Part shown: positions 1-8,335 of the stretch, in pieces
How positions within the stretch are numbered: position 1 is the first letter of the stretch
Layout of the letters: the number at the start of each line of letters is the position of its first letter
Assembly: GCA_949432885.1 (NCBI GenBank)
Contig: CASQXY010000011.1
Coordinates: 1 to 44,962, forward strand
Direction: 5' to 3'
Source: an uncultured bacterium
Lineage (GTDB): Bacteria; Bacillota; Clostridia; Christensenellales; CAG-917
Length of the DNA: 44,962 nt
Notes under the pieces: generated by a model
Told to the model about the DNA's origin: nothing
The model's database searches: none
The model's input: the letters and a program-made list of their open reading frames with translations, nothing else
Translations under genes and position numbers: made by a program

Positions 1-1015
1 CCTGTTCGAGAGCGAGCTGCAATTTTTCGTAATACGCGTCTCTTGCTTCGCCCAGTTTGACGTAACCCTTATCGGGGTCGAAGAAAGGCACGTCGCTTAT
101 GTTCAGTTCGCCCGTACCGGTGTTTCCTCCCGACGGATTATCGGGGTCTTCGGGTTCGCTCGGGTTTGTATTATCGTCGGGATTTGTATCCTCTGTCGGC
201 TTTTTGAGCGCAAAAATTTCGTAAAGTCTGTTTACGACGTAATTCCCTTCGTCGGAATTTAACGATTTCTGTCCGTCCGAAGCGGAATCGTTCGCCTGCT
301 TTACGGCGTTGCGCACGCCGTTGACGGTGTTCTGTACAAATACGGGCAGGCTGTTTTGCGTAACTCCGCCGAGAAGCATGTTTTTGAGCCCGTTCAGCTC
401 GTCGAGCATGCCTTTCTTTGCATTATCGTCCGCTTTTTTTGACGCGGAGACGTATTCTATAAGGTCGTCGAGCGCTTTCCACTCCCAATCCGTAACATTT
501 CGTACGGGGTCGTCGGGTATCTTATCGCCGCCGCCATGAGCGAAGCAGAGCGGCGCGTATTTGCAGGTCACTGGAACGGATATTATCCCCAGCACGCAAA
601 TGACCGCGCATATCACGACTGCGACCGTGTGTCCGAACGACAGCGACTTTACGGAAATACTTCCCAACCTCTGCGCAGTTTTTTCGCGTTGCAATGTCGG
701 CATATCCTCGTGAACGGAGCGGAATTCCAACGCGGTCTGCACGCTCTCGTCGAGTTTCAGCTCTTTGTCAAGTCGAACTGCTATTTTCTTATCGTTTGTT
801 TTAAGGCAAGCGAACGCAACTCCGCCGCCCGCTATAAATCCGCCGAGCGCGATAAGCACGTAGAACACCCACAGCAAATCAATTCCCAGCAGCTTACAAG
901 GCAGAAGCACGGCGTTCACCGCGACCAGCCCCGACGCAAAAGCGACAAGAAGGCATTTCACAAAAATGTCCGTCCAAACTTTTTTCCGAAATTTATCGAA
1001 GTTTGCGTTCATCAT
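1..1015 (-). CDS. Membrane protein of unknown function, C-terminus beyond window
   Basis: The frame is open from an ATG at 1015 to the window edge, giving about 338 residues without a stop. A ribosome site (AAGGAGG, 1024-1030) sits 8 nt before the start. The N-terminus has two closely spaced hydrophobic helices (about residues 17-40 and 45-68), then a motif reading RLDKELKLDESVQTALEF, a third helix near residues 125-145, and a long polar region containing a P/D/N/E-rich linker. A 'LDE...TALEF' motif after two helices resembles DUF4175-like proteins often found beside MoxR/DUF58 genes, but this is only a resemblance. It lies 125 bp downstream of the lipoprotein gene on the same strand. Function unknown. 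Confidence 0.75.
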   Translation of the reverse strand, partial: MMNANFDKFRKKVWTDIFVKCLLVAFASGLVAVNAVLLPCKLLGIDLLWVFYVLIALGGFIAGGGVAFACLKTNDKKIAVRLDKELKLDESVQTALEFRSVHEDMPTLQREKTAQRLGSISVKSLSFGHTVAVVICAVICVLGIISVPVTCKYAPLCFAHGGGDKIPDDPVRNVTDWEWKALDDLIEYVSASKKADDNAKKGMLDELNGLKNMLLGGVTQNSLPVFVQNTVNGVRNAVKQANDSASDGQKSLNSDEGNYVVNRLYEIFALKKPTEDTNPDDNTNPSEPEDPDNPSGGNTGTGELNISDVPFFDPDKGYVKLGEARDAYYEKLQLALEQ

Positions 1016-1055
1016 CCGAAATGCCTCCTTGTACTGTATTTCATAAATCGCGCAC

Positions 1056-1079
1056 GGCTATCCCGAAAGCGGGATAGCC
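1056..1079 (-). other. Perfect 10-bp stem-loop between two minus-strand genes
   Basis: GGCTATCCCG and its exact complement flank a 4-nt loop, between the lipoprotein stop (1141) and the next gene's start (1015). No T-run follows on either strand, so it is not a classical terminator. It may act as a processing or mRNA-stabilising hairpin. Confidence 0.5.
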
Positions 1080-1140
1080 TATGCTCGTTATAAGTATTAA
1101 ATCATATTATACCTATATCAATAAGCGGTCAAGTGATTGA

Positions 1141-3483
1141 TTATGCCGCCGCCTCCAAAGTCAGCGTGGCGGACAAGCCGTTTCTGTTGTTGGTGATGAA
1201 GTAGATCGTATCGCCCGCTTCCAAGTCCAACGTAATTACAGCCGACATAGGCGTGCAATTTGCAGAGATATTGTAAGTGTTTTCGCCTATCACCGTACCG
1301 TTGAACGCGGTATAGTACAGATTTGCCTCGCCGTCGATCCACGTTGTACCTATGAAATCTGACGCGGAACCTTGATAGTTTACGCCGAAGCACATACCTG
1401 CTTGACGCATACCGCATGTTACGGTCAACGTATATCTTCCCGCGGCAACAGAATCGTCGATAACGATGCAGGACATAGCCTTGCCTAACGTTATGACGTC
1501 GCCGTCGCCCCTGATTTCAAAATCCGACACCGAGGTACCGACAGTAAGCGTAGGAATTGTCTCGGGCTCGCCGATAGTCACGTCAAAGATACCGTTCGTC
1601 GTCATATATTCTCCTGTCCACATAAACTCGAAGGTAAGCGTCTCTCCCGCAACTCCCTCGAAAGTACCGCTGGTATTATTCTCACTCATAGGATCGACGA
1701 TATTTTCGATACCGAAGAAACTGTTTGGATCGGTTATAAGACCTACGTTCATATCTTCGGGAACGGTTATCAAATATGTTTTAGTCTCTTCCGGCGTAAA
1801 TTCATATTGATAAGGCGCGTAGCTTTCCGGAAGGAATATGGAGTTTTCTCCGAAATTCAGCACCGGTTCCATGCTAACCAGAACGGAATAGTAATTATCG
1901 GCCGTGCTGAAATATATCATATCTCCGGCGTCCATTGATACGACAATTATATCTCTTGCATCCGGATCGTCAACCGTAAATCGGGAATAAACCGCACTGG
2001 TCGTATCCCAGCCTTTTGACGGAGTACATGCGATAGTGCTTTGATTTGCATCGCTTACGTACGCAAGATTCAGCCAGCCGTCTACCTCGAAAACATACGT
2101 ACCCTGAGCGTCGGCTTGGAATATCGCTTGTTTATTGGTTGAACTTACAGTATTGTTTCCCAACTTCAACAGACTTCCTCCGATTCTTGCAGATACCCCG
2201 TACATTACCGCAGTAACTTCGTGAAGCGCTTCGTCTTCAAGATATTTTTTTCCGCAACCGCTGCACAGATAATACTCGATATTGTTGAAAGTGATAGATC
2301 TTCCGCCTGAATTGGTCAATGTCTTCGTTTCCGAATTCGCCGCTACCAATGTCACAGAATGACTTGCAGGGATAGATACGGGCATTTCGATTTTGTTTTC
2401 GCCGTTTGCGTCCGAGAACATAGCATTGCATTTTTGGCAAACGTAGTAATCTTCAGTTCCGTTCATAAAGCAGGAAGAGGGATAACCTTCCACCAAAGTG
2501 AGCTGGTGCTGGGCATCGGTGACAGGTATTTCAACTGGAGCTGTAATGGCGTTTTCGCAATCCTTATCACTCCACATCATATGACAGTACGTGCAGTACC
2601 AATATGCTTCTGTACCCGCGACCAAGCAGTTGGCGGGGATTTCGGGATAATCCGTAAGATTGTGATTGTTGGGATCGATGCTAATCGTGACGGGAGCAGC
2701 TATACTGTGTTCACCGTTTTCGTCGCTGAAAAGCTTTTCGCACACGCCGCACTCCCAGTATGCCTCCGTACCTGCCGCAACGCAGGTCATAGGCACCTCC
2801 GCGTGGAGCGTAAGCGTATGCTCGGCGGTATCTTTTGAAATCACGACAGAAGCCGCGGTTATAACGTTTTTACAATCCGCGTCGCTGTAAAGCGTATTGC
2901 AGTAGGTGCACTTATAGTGGGCAATGTTGCCGTCCGCTTTACAGGAAACGGGAGTGGCTTTCACGGGCACGACGTTGTGGTTGTCGGGGTCGATTTCCGT
3001 CTCAATTACGTTTGCAATCTCGTTGGCTGCGTCCTCGTCTCTGAATTTCTTGTCACAGACGTCACACTCCCAATACGCCTCCGCGCCTTTATCGATGCAG
3101 TTGGCGACCACAGCCCCGTGAGCAGTAAGATTATGATTTCCCGTAGCGGGAGTATTTACGCTGAACGTAAACGAATCGTATCCCGGTATTGTGACTGTAT
3201 ACGACTTGGCGCCGGGCGCGCTGCAGGTTGCGGTATCGTTGCCCGCCGTATAGCTTGCGGAGCTTAGCGCGGGAATCTCGACGCTCTGGCTTTCCAAACA
3301 AACCGAACAAGTCCTCGCTACGCTTCCGACGGAATCCTGCGTGGGTGTTGCCGCAAGAGACCACCCCGACCATTCGTGCGTACAATCACCGCTCGGATCA
3401 TCGCAAGCCGCAAGTACAACCAAAAGCGCAACCGAAACGATACAAACAATAAACAGTAATGTAATTTTGTTGAACTTTTTCAT
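1141..3483 (-). CDS. Secreted lipoprotein with Cys-rich CxxC repeats
   Basis: This 780-residue protein starts with a lipoprotein signal (MKK..., hydrophobic stretch, lipobox LAAC with the lipidated Cys at residue 27), so it should be anchored outside the membrane. Residues of about 117-425 form roughly six tandem units of about 52 residues. Each has a His-rich opening, a Cys, then an AYWxCxxC pair followed by FSD, as in AYWECGVC at 241-248. The paired cysteines suggest small zinc-ribbon-like or disulfide-stabilised modules. Residues from about 430 to 780 are Ser/Thr/Gly/Asp-rich and beta-like, as in carbohydrate-binding or surface adhesion domains, but no named domain was recognised. The start is supported by AGGAG upstream and a promoter at 3598-3626. 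Confidence 0.8.
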   Translation of the reverse strand: MKKFNKITLLFIVCIVSVALLVVLAACDDPSGDCTHEWSGWSLAATPTQDSVGSVARTCSVCLESQSVEIPALSSASYTAGNDTATCSAPGAKSYTVTIPGYDSFTFSVNTPATGNHNLTAHGAVVANCIDKGAEAYWECDVCDKKFRDEDAANEIANVIETEIDPDNHNVVPVKATPVSCKADGNIAHYKCTYCNTLYSDADCKNVITAASVVISKDTAEHTLTLHAEVPMTCVAAGTEAYWECGVCEKLFSDENGEHSIAAPVTISIDPNNHNLTDYPEIPANCLVAGTEAYWYCTYCHMMWSDKDCENAITAPVEIPVTDAQHQLTLVEGYPSSCFMNGTEDYYVCQKCNAMFSDANGENKIEMPVSIPASHSVTLVAANSETKTLTNSGGRSITFNNIEYYLCSGCGKKYLEDEALHEVTAVMYGVSARIGGSLLKLGNNTVSSTNKQAIFQADAQGTYVFEVDGWLNLAYVSDANQSTIACTPSKGWDTTSAVYSRFTVDDPDARDIIVVSMDAGDMIYFSTADNYYSVLVSMEPVLNFGENSIFLPESYAPYQYEFTPEETKTYLITVPEDMNVGLITDPNSFFGIENIVDPMSENNTSGTFEGVAGETLTFEFMWTGEYMTTNGIFDVTIGEPETIPTLTVGTSVSDFEIRGDGDVITLGKAMSCIVIDDSVAAGRYTLTVTCGMRQAGMCFGVNYQGSASDFIGTTWIDGEANLYYTAFNGTVIGENTYNISANCTPMSAVITLDLEAGDTIYFITNNRNGLSATLTLEAAA

Positions 3484-3597
3484 GCTTCCTCTCCTTTTTT
3501 TTGTCAGATTTTGATTTTATAAAATATTTAGCATTTTCCCCTAACAAGCATACATCACTGCATAATTATCAAAAAAATATGTATAAATATTATTATC

Positions 3598-3626
3598 AAT
3601 ATATTCCCGCGCGCTCGATTTGTCAA
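3598..3626 (-). promoter_or_regulatory. Sigma-A promoter for the lipoprotein gene
   Basis: On the minus strand a perfect TTGACA (3626-3621) and TATATT (3603-3598) are separated by 17 bp. This predicts a leader of about 110 nt. The rest of the AT-rich gap 3484-3911 shows only the weaker plus-strand promoter at 3773-3801. Confidence 0.6.
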
Positions 3627-3772
3627 CACTTTTTTAATAATTATTTAAGGAATCAATCAGATTTTTTATATTCGTAAAAACGTATAATTATGCAATAGCT
3701 TGCATAATACGCTAAATACGCAACACCGAGTTATATAATTCGACGAAATACTAATCTTTCAATTTCGTCTTA

Positions 3773-3801
3773 TTGCAAAAATGACACTTATGATGTAGAA
3801 T
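3773..3801 (+). promoter_or_regulatory. Possible promoter for the TSCPD gene
   Basis: TTGCAA and TAGAAT are spaced by 17 bp, about 105 nt before the ATG at 3912. The hexamers are only moderate matches. Confidence 0.3.
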
Positions 3802-3911
3802 TTATCCGAACAAACGCAATCGCGCCCTACTACTATATTTATTACCTTATTATATTTTATTATTACAATATGTAAGCGTAAGCTCGGGCGTTTGATAAAC
3901 AAGGAGTGGAT

Positions 3912-4172
3912 ATGGAATACACATACAAAACAAAAGGCACATGCTCTGTGCAAATCAAATTCGATATAGACGGCGAAATCATCACAAACGTACGCTTTCT
4001 CGGCGGATGCAACGGCAATCTGAAAGGCATTTCAAGCCTTGTAGAAGGCATGCGCGTAAGCGAAATTCAAAGCAAACTTAAAGGCATAAGATGCGGTTTC
4101 AGAAGCACCTCCTGCCCCGACCAACTGGCGCTTGCCGTGACCGCCGCTCTCGAAGAAACGACTAATGGCTAG
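3912..4172 (+). CDS. TSCPD-domain protein (TIGR03905 type)
   Basis: The 86-residue product contains the family-defining STSCPDQLA segment near its C-terminus, preceded by FLGGCNGNLKGI. Such small TSCPD proteins are widespread in Clostridia; the same module occurs at the C-terminus of some ribonucleotide reductases, and the stand-alone function is unknown. Cysteines in GGC, GIRCG and TSCP could bind a metal. The ATG at 3912 is chosen because AAGGAG lies at 3901-3906; an in-frame GTG at 3906 overlaps that site. The gene is convergent with the PII-like operon, and a 6-bp inverted repeat (TAGGCA/TGCCTA, 4170-4195) overlaps its stop. Confidence 0.85.
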   Translation: MEYTYKTKGTCSVQIKFDIDGEIITNVRFLGGCNGNLKGISSLVEGMRVSEIQSKLKGIRCGFRSTSCPDQLALAVTAALEETTNG

Positions 4173-4234
4173 GCAGCCGCTCGCAGCATTGCCTAATCGC
4201 AAAACAAAACTATTTCCAATCGCAAAATCCGATT

Positions 4235-4576
4235 TTAATTCTTCTCGGGTTCGGTTTCTTTAGAGCCCGCGATACCTATGACGTTGTCCACGGGCAAGGC
4301 GAAAGCTATACCCTGTCCGGGGGTATTCAATCCGACTTCCTTATAAAGCGCGTGAAGAATGTCGTCGCGTAATTCGGTGGGAACAACAATCATAACCATT
4401 TCCTTTTGAGGGTCGACGGTTATATCGAACAGCTTCTGCGCCTCCTGATTTGCCGTGCCGCGCGCCGATATCACGGTGCCGCCGCGCGCGCCTACCTCTC
4501 GCGCCGCGTCCATAACCGCTTCGGAAAATCCCTCGTTGACTATACAAACAACCAACTGATGCTCGAAATTATTCAT
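4235..4576 (-). CDS. P-II family-like regulatory protein
   Basis: This is a 113-residue protein with the PII-like ferredoxin-fold pattern. Visible pieces are the beta strand LVVCIVNEG, the GARGGTVISARG turn that corresponds to the region after the T-loop, the strand EMVMIVVP, and a C-terminal GQGIAFALPVDNVIGI stretch. It lacks the canonical uridylylated T-loop tyrosine motif of GlnB/GlnK. The start overlaps the end of the upstream PII-like gene by 8 bp, with an AAGGAGG inside that gene, so the two are translationally coupled. With the second copy and the DUF1538 protein it probably forms a transporter-plus-regulator unit sensing a small ligand; ligand unknown. Confidence 0.8.
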   Translation of the reverse strand: MNNFEHQLVVCIVNEGFSEAVMDAAREVGARGGTVISARGTANQEAQKLFDITVDPQKEMVMIVVPTELRDDILHALYKEVGLNTPGQGIAFALPVDNVIGIAGSKETEPEKN

Positions 4577-5051
4577 TTTTCTCCTCCTTAACGGTTTTTA
4601 CGTTGCTCAAAAATCCGTATGTCGTAACGCCTATCACGCTTGAAAGCGGAACGGTGTACGCCACTCCTCTGCCGTCCTTTATTGTTTGGAATTTATTTTC
4701 CAGCGTTGCGAGTGCGTCCTGTATTTTGTCCTCGCGGATAAAACTGAAAATCACGGTCTTGGGCGCGTCTTCCAGTCCGAGCAAACTGAGCATCTGCATC
4801 GAAGCCGTGCCGCGCGCGTTGACCGCCGTCTGAAAATTCACCTCGAAAGAAAGCAATAAATCTTGATAAAACTCCGATTTCTTTCTGTTGACGACGGTTA
4901 TCAGCAATTCCAGCCTGTTGGTGCTCATCTTGCTGTTTGAGCTTTTGGACGGATTTCGCCTTACGGCGCTTTTCGCAACTTTCGCAACGGCGACGGGCTT
5001 ATTATCGTCGGATTTTATATCCGTTATAACCTTGTTCGCGCTCTTCGGCAT
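4569..5051 (-). CDS. P-II family-like regulatory protein with N-terminal extension
   Basis: The product is 160 residues (ATG at 5051; an in-frame GTG at 5057 is an alternative). The first 45 or so residues are basic and Ser/Lys-rich and probably disordered. From about residue 46 the PII-like core begins, with RLELLITVVNRKK, VNARGTASMQML, KTVIFSFIRED and GRGVAYTVPLSSVIGV, which parallel the pieces of its downstream partner. The ribosome site GAGG overlaps the stop of the DUF1538 gene, so all three genes are coupled. The two PII-like copies differ enough to suggest a heteromer or two ligands. Confidence 0.75.
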   Translation of the reverse strand: MPKSANKVITDIKSDDNKPVAVAKVAKSAVRRNPSKSSNSKMSTNRLELLITVVNRKKSEFYQDLLLSFEVNFQTAVNARGTASMQMLSLLGLEDAPKTVIFSFIREDKIQDALATLENKFQTIKDGRGVAYTVPLSSVIGVTTYGFLSNVKTVKEEKNE

Positions 5052-5058
5052 ACTCACC

Positions 5059-6747
5059 TCACATAAACTCTATAATCTGCTCGTCGTGAGCGTCCGCAAT
5101 ACGTCTGATACTGCGCTTTGCTTTGACCTTCGCCGAGGTTATCGCGGTGAAACCCAAAAGCTGTATCGTTATAAGCGGCGTCATCGCAACCATAGCGACT
5201 ACGCCGAACGCAAGTTCCAGCACTTTGGACGTGCCCTGCAACGCCGCGCAGGCTCCCGTCACGAGAGGAAGTATAAAGCTTGCGGTGAGCGGTCCGCTGG
5301 CAACGCCGCCCGAGTCGAACGCTATCGCCGTATACAGCTTGGGCACAAACAGCGAAAGCCCCAACGACAGTATGTAGCCGGGGATAAGATAATACAGTAT
5401 GGAAAAGTCAAGCACCAGCCTAAGCACGGAAAGACCTATGGACAGTCCCACGCCGAGCGAAAGCGCAATAAGCATAGAACGCTTTTTCACGGCGCCGTTT
5501 GTAATCTGCTCCACCTGTTTGTTCAAAACGTGCACGGCAGGCTCCGCCAATACAACGACAAAGCCTATCACAAAGCTGAGAACCACCAGTAGCGGCTTGC
5601 TGAACTCGGCAATTTCCTTACCCAATTTGAAGCCTATCGGCATAAAGCCCATATGTACGGAGGTGAAGAAAATAAGAAGACCGACAAACGTATATACGAT
5701 TCCGATTCCTATCTGTATTATTCTCCTCTTAGGCAATTTGAGAACGGCAAACTGCAAAACAACGAAAAACAATACTATGAGCGCAAGGGCGATAATCACG
5801 TCCACCGCCGTGGAGCCCAGCGTAGCGGCGAGCGACGCGCCTATGTTGTCGCTCATAAAATAGTCGGACGGAAGCTCGTATCCAAGCTCGCCCTTCATAA
5901 ACAGTGAGAGCACAAAAACCGCAATCATAGGTCCTATTGAGCAAAGCGCAATGAGTCCGAAGCTGTTCTCCTGCGATTTTCTGCCGCCTACCGTCGACGC
6001 GATACCGACTCCAAGAGCCATTATAAACGGCACAGTGATAGGTCCCGTCGTAACGCCGCCCGAATCGAATGCAAGAGGCAAAAACAGTCCCTTTCCGTTT
6101 TCAAGCATAATAGCCGCAACCGCAAACAGAACCATGTAGAAGAACATAAGCAAGGTTGTCAGATTCTTTTTGAACACCACCTTGAATATGGCAAACACCA
6201 AAAACAGCCCCACGCCTATTCCGACCACCGCAATAAGGACGATTCTGTTCATAACCGCGCTCACTTGGTCGGCAAGCACGGATAAATCGGGTTCTGCAAC
6301 GGTTATCAGAAGACCCATAATAAAGCTCACTATGAGCAGCAACGACAGCTTACGCGATTTGGTGAGTCCCGAGCCTATATGCTCTCCCATAGGAGTCATT
6401 GCAAGGTCCGCGCCCAAGTTGAAAAGGCTTATTCCCAAAATCAAAAACACCGCGGACACGGCAAAAGTCACTATCTCTTTGGTCGAAACGTCAACAATAG
6501 GAGTAAAACACAAAATCAAGACTATAACCGCAATCGGCACGACGGATATAAGCGACTCTTTGAGTTTTGAAAGCAGACTGCTTCCGAGTGCCTTGGCGCC
6601 CAGCGTAGCGTTTATACGTTTTTGCGCCTTTTTCAAGACCTCTTCGTCGTGCGCGACGGACTGCGGCGTATTCTCCGTCGCAGATTCCGTTTCCCCGTGT
6701 ATTTCACCGCTTTCCGGCTGTATGATGTCGCGTTCCTTCTCGTCCAT
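5059..6747 (-). CDS. DUF1538 family multi-pass membrane protein
   Basis: This 562-residue protein has a charged N-terminal tail of about 60 residues, then about 12 hydrophobic segments arranged as two homologous halves. Each half carries a conserved AFDSGGV(T/A)(T/S)GP signature (LAFDSGGVTTGPITVPF in the first half, IAFDSGGVASGPLTASF in the second) and an AEPD/AEPAVHVL-type element. The repeated signature is the hallmark of DUF1538 proteins, which are uncharacterised but transporter-like. It heads an operon with two PII-like genes, which is how PII proteins usually pair with channels such as AmtB, so an inward transporter gated by a cytosolic sensor is likely. Substrate unknown. Confidence 0.85.
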   Translation of the reverse strand: MDEKERDIIQPESGEIHGETESATENTPQSVAHDEEVLKKAQKRINATLGAKALGSSLLSKLKESLISVVPIAVIVLILCFTPIVDVSTKEIVTFAVSAVFLILGISLFNLGADLAMTPMGEHIGSGLTKSRKLSLLLIVSFIMGLLITVAEPDLSVLADQVSAVMNRIVLIAVVGIGVGLFLVFAIFKVVFKKNLTTLLMFFYMVLFAVAAIMLENGKGLFLPLAFDSGGVTTGPITVPFIMALGVGIASTVGGRKSQENSFGLIALCSIGPMIAVFVLSLFMKGELGYELPSDYFMSDNIGASLAATLGSTAVDVIIALALIVLFFVVLQFAVLKLPKRRIIQIGIGIVYTFVGLLIFFTSVHMGFMPIGFKLGKEIAEFSKPLLVVLSFVIGFVVVLAEPAVHVLNKQVEQITNGAVKKRSMLIALSLGVGLSIGLSVLRLVLDFSILYYLIPGYILSLGLSLFVPKLYTAIAFDSGGVASGPLTASFILPLVTGACAALQGTSKVLELAFGVVAMVAMTPLITIQLLGFTAITSAKVKAKRSIRRIADAHDEQIIEFM

Positions 6748-6781
6748 GTTAATAACCGCTCAAAACAGGCATTATTGTATT

Positions 6782-6812
6782 AAATTATGACATAAACCTC
6801 CCGAATTGTCAA
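6782..6812 (-). promoter_or_regulatory. Possible promoter for the DUF1538-PII operon
   Basis: On the minus strand a perfect TTGACA (6812-6807) precedes TAATTT (6787-6782) at a long 19-bp spacing, about 35 nt before the ATG at 6747. Confidence 0.35.
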
Positions 6813-6946
6813 CAACGGCACAATTTATAGCCCTTTAATTATATATTTTCGTAAGGAGTTTTCTCGATTATTCCCCTATTACGGCGCGCCGCTCGCGGAT
6901 ATATTGTCATTTACATATTTTACATGTCGAAAAATATGCAAATCGC

Positions 6947-6975
6947 TTGATTTTTCTCTTTCAAATTCATATCAT
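6947..6975 (+). promoter_or_regulatory. Possible promoter for the YitT gene
   Basis: TTGATT and TATCAT are separated by 17 bp, about 50 nt before the ATG at 7025. Confidence 0.4.
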
Positions 6976-7024
6976 TATGTTACGTGCAAAACGCGCGCGA
7001 ACAAACGCGATTCAGGGTGGAATT

Positions 7025-8227
7025 ATGAAAGAAACAAACGTCCGCAATCAAGAGCTGCCACAAACGGCTTCGACTGAAAACGAAAGCGTCACGGCGGATA
7101 CAGAACAGGGTTCCGACATCCATACAAACGACGACGGAATAGGCGCGGTTATGCCCGAAATCGGCGAGGAGCAAAGCGACGAAGCCGCCGCCGATGCTCT
7201 CACTCTTTCTCCCGCTGTTGCCGAAAGCGGCGCGGCTGCGAAAGCGAGCGGAAAACATAAAAAAATCAAGCTCACAAAAGCGGACGCCGTACATATGACG
7301 AAATACTTTGCGCTTCTAGCCGCAATGGCTTGCGCAAGGTCGCTTATCGCGTATATCTTCATTATTCCCAACGGCTTTGCACCGGGCGGACTGAGCGGCA
7401 TTTCTTCCATTCTTTACAACGCGATACTCCCCTCCAATCCTCAGCTTGCCAAAACGATATTCGACCCCGGTATCACAATGTTTGTGATGAATATACCATT
7501 CATCATAGTTTCGTTTTTCGTCCTGAACAAGAAGTTTGCTTTCAACACGTTTATAGTCATATCGATATATTCCCTGCTCATGTACCTGCTCGGTCTGATT
7601 GACGGCTTCCCGCAGTTCGTTGCAAACGGCGATACGGGGCTTAAAATCATTGCGGCGGTCGCGGGCGGCGCAGTGACGGGCGTATGCCTCGGCATCATGC
7701 TCCGCAACAATATGAGTATGGGCGGCACGGACATTATCGGCAAGATAATACACAAGCATAAGCCGGGGACGGGAGCGCAATGGTGGATACTCGCCTGCGA
7801 CTGCACTGTCGCAATGTGCTCGGGCGTAGTCGGAGTCATCGAGCTCGATTTCGCAACCGTTACCCCCAGCGAGGCGCTCACGACTATACTTTCGCCGATA
7901 TTCTTCTCCTACGTCTCGCTGTTCGTCGGCTCTATCGTGACCGACGTTATGCAATCGGGCTTCCAGTCCTCTATCGTCTTCAATATCATTACGGACAAAT
8001 CCGACGAGATATCCAAGGCAATTACGGAAAGACTTCACCGCGGCGTCACTATGTCCACTGCGGTCGGCTACTACACCAAAATCGAGCATAAGGTGCTCAC
8101 CTGCGTGGTCAGCAAAAGGCAAATAGTCACAGTCAAGAAGATTATAAGCGAAACGGACCCTCTCGCGTTTACCTATATCACAAAAGCCCACGAGGTTGCT
8201 GGGAAGGGCTTCCATACGGCAGGCTGA
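7025..8227 (+). CDS. YitT family membrane protein (DUF161 + DUF2179)
   Basis: The 400-residue product is a YitT-type protein: about five or six membrane helices with the family motifs GFAPGGLSGISSILYN and SMGGTDIIGKI, then a C-terminal soluble DUF2179 domain ending TYITKAHEVAGKGF. Family function is poorly known; DUF2179 resembles a ligand-sensing PII-like fold. The first 90 or so residues are an acidic, Ala/Glu/Ser-rich, probably disordered tail ending in a Lys-rich stretch, which makes this protein about 100 residues longer than usual. The ATG at 7025 follows GGGTGGA; an in-frame start at 6947 lacks a ribosome site. A strong terminator follows. Confidence 0.85.
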   Translation: MKETNVRNQELPQTASTENESVTADTEQGSDIHTNDDGIGAVMPEIGEEQSDEAAADALTLSPAVAESGAAAKASGKHKKIKLTKADAVHMTKYFALLAAMACARSLIAYIFIIPNGFAPGGLSGISSILYNAILPSNPQLAKTIFDPGITMFVMNIPFIIVSFFVLNKKFAFNTFIVISIYSLLMYLLGLIDGFPQFVANGDTGLKIIAAVAGGAVTGVCLGIMLRNNMSMGGTDIIGKIIHKHKPGTGAQWWILACDCTVAMCSGVVGVIELDFATVTPSEALTTILSPIFFSYVSLFVGSIVTDVMQSGFQSSIVFNIITDKSDEISKAITERLHRGVTMSTAVGYYTKIEHKVLTCVVSKRQIVTVKKIISETDPLAFTYITKAHEVAGKGFHTAG

Positions 8228-8250
8228 CAACCGAAATTCTTCAAGTAAAC

Positions 8251-8280
8251 AAAAGCCGTCCATGTCGGACGGCTTTTTTT
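8251..8280 (+). terminator. Intrinsic terminator after the YitT gene, probably bidirectional
   Basis: AAAAGCCGTCC and GGACGGCTTTT pair over 11 bp around a 5-nt loop and run into seven Ts. On the opposite strand the stem ends in TTTTGTTT, so it may also stop the minus-strand acyltransferase gene. Confidence 0.85.
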
Positions 8281-8335
8281 GTTTTGTTATAAGTCATAAT
8301 TCGTTTCTTTGTTTTCAAATGAAAACCTCAAACTA

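Noticed and set aside
536..1093. Plus-strand frame of 185 codons
   Set aside because: It is antisense to the membrane protein at 1-1015, which has a ribosome site and hydrophobic helices; the plus frame has neither.
6748..7024. Riboswitch in the divergent gap before the YitT gene
   Set aside because: No extended conserved helices or known aptamer pattern could be made out; only promoter-like hexamers.
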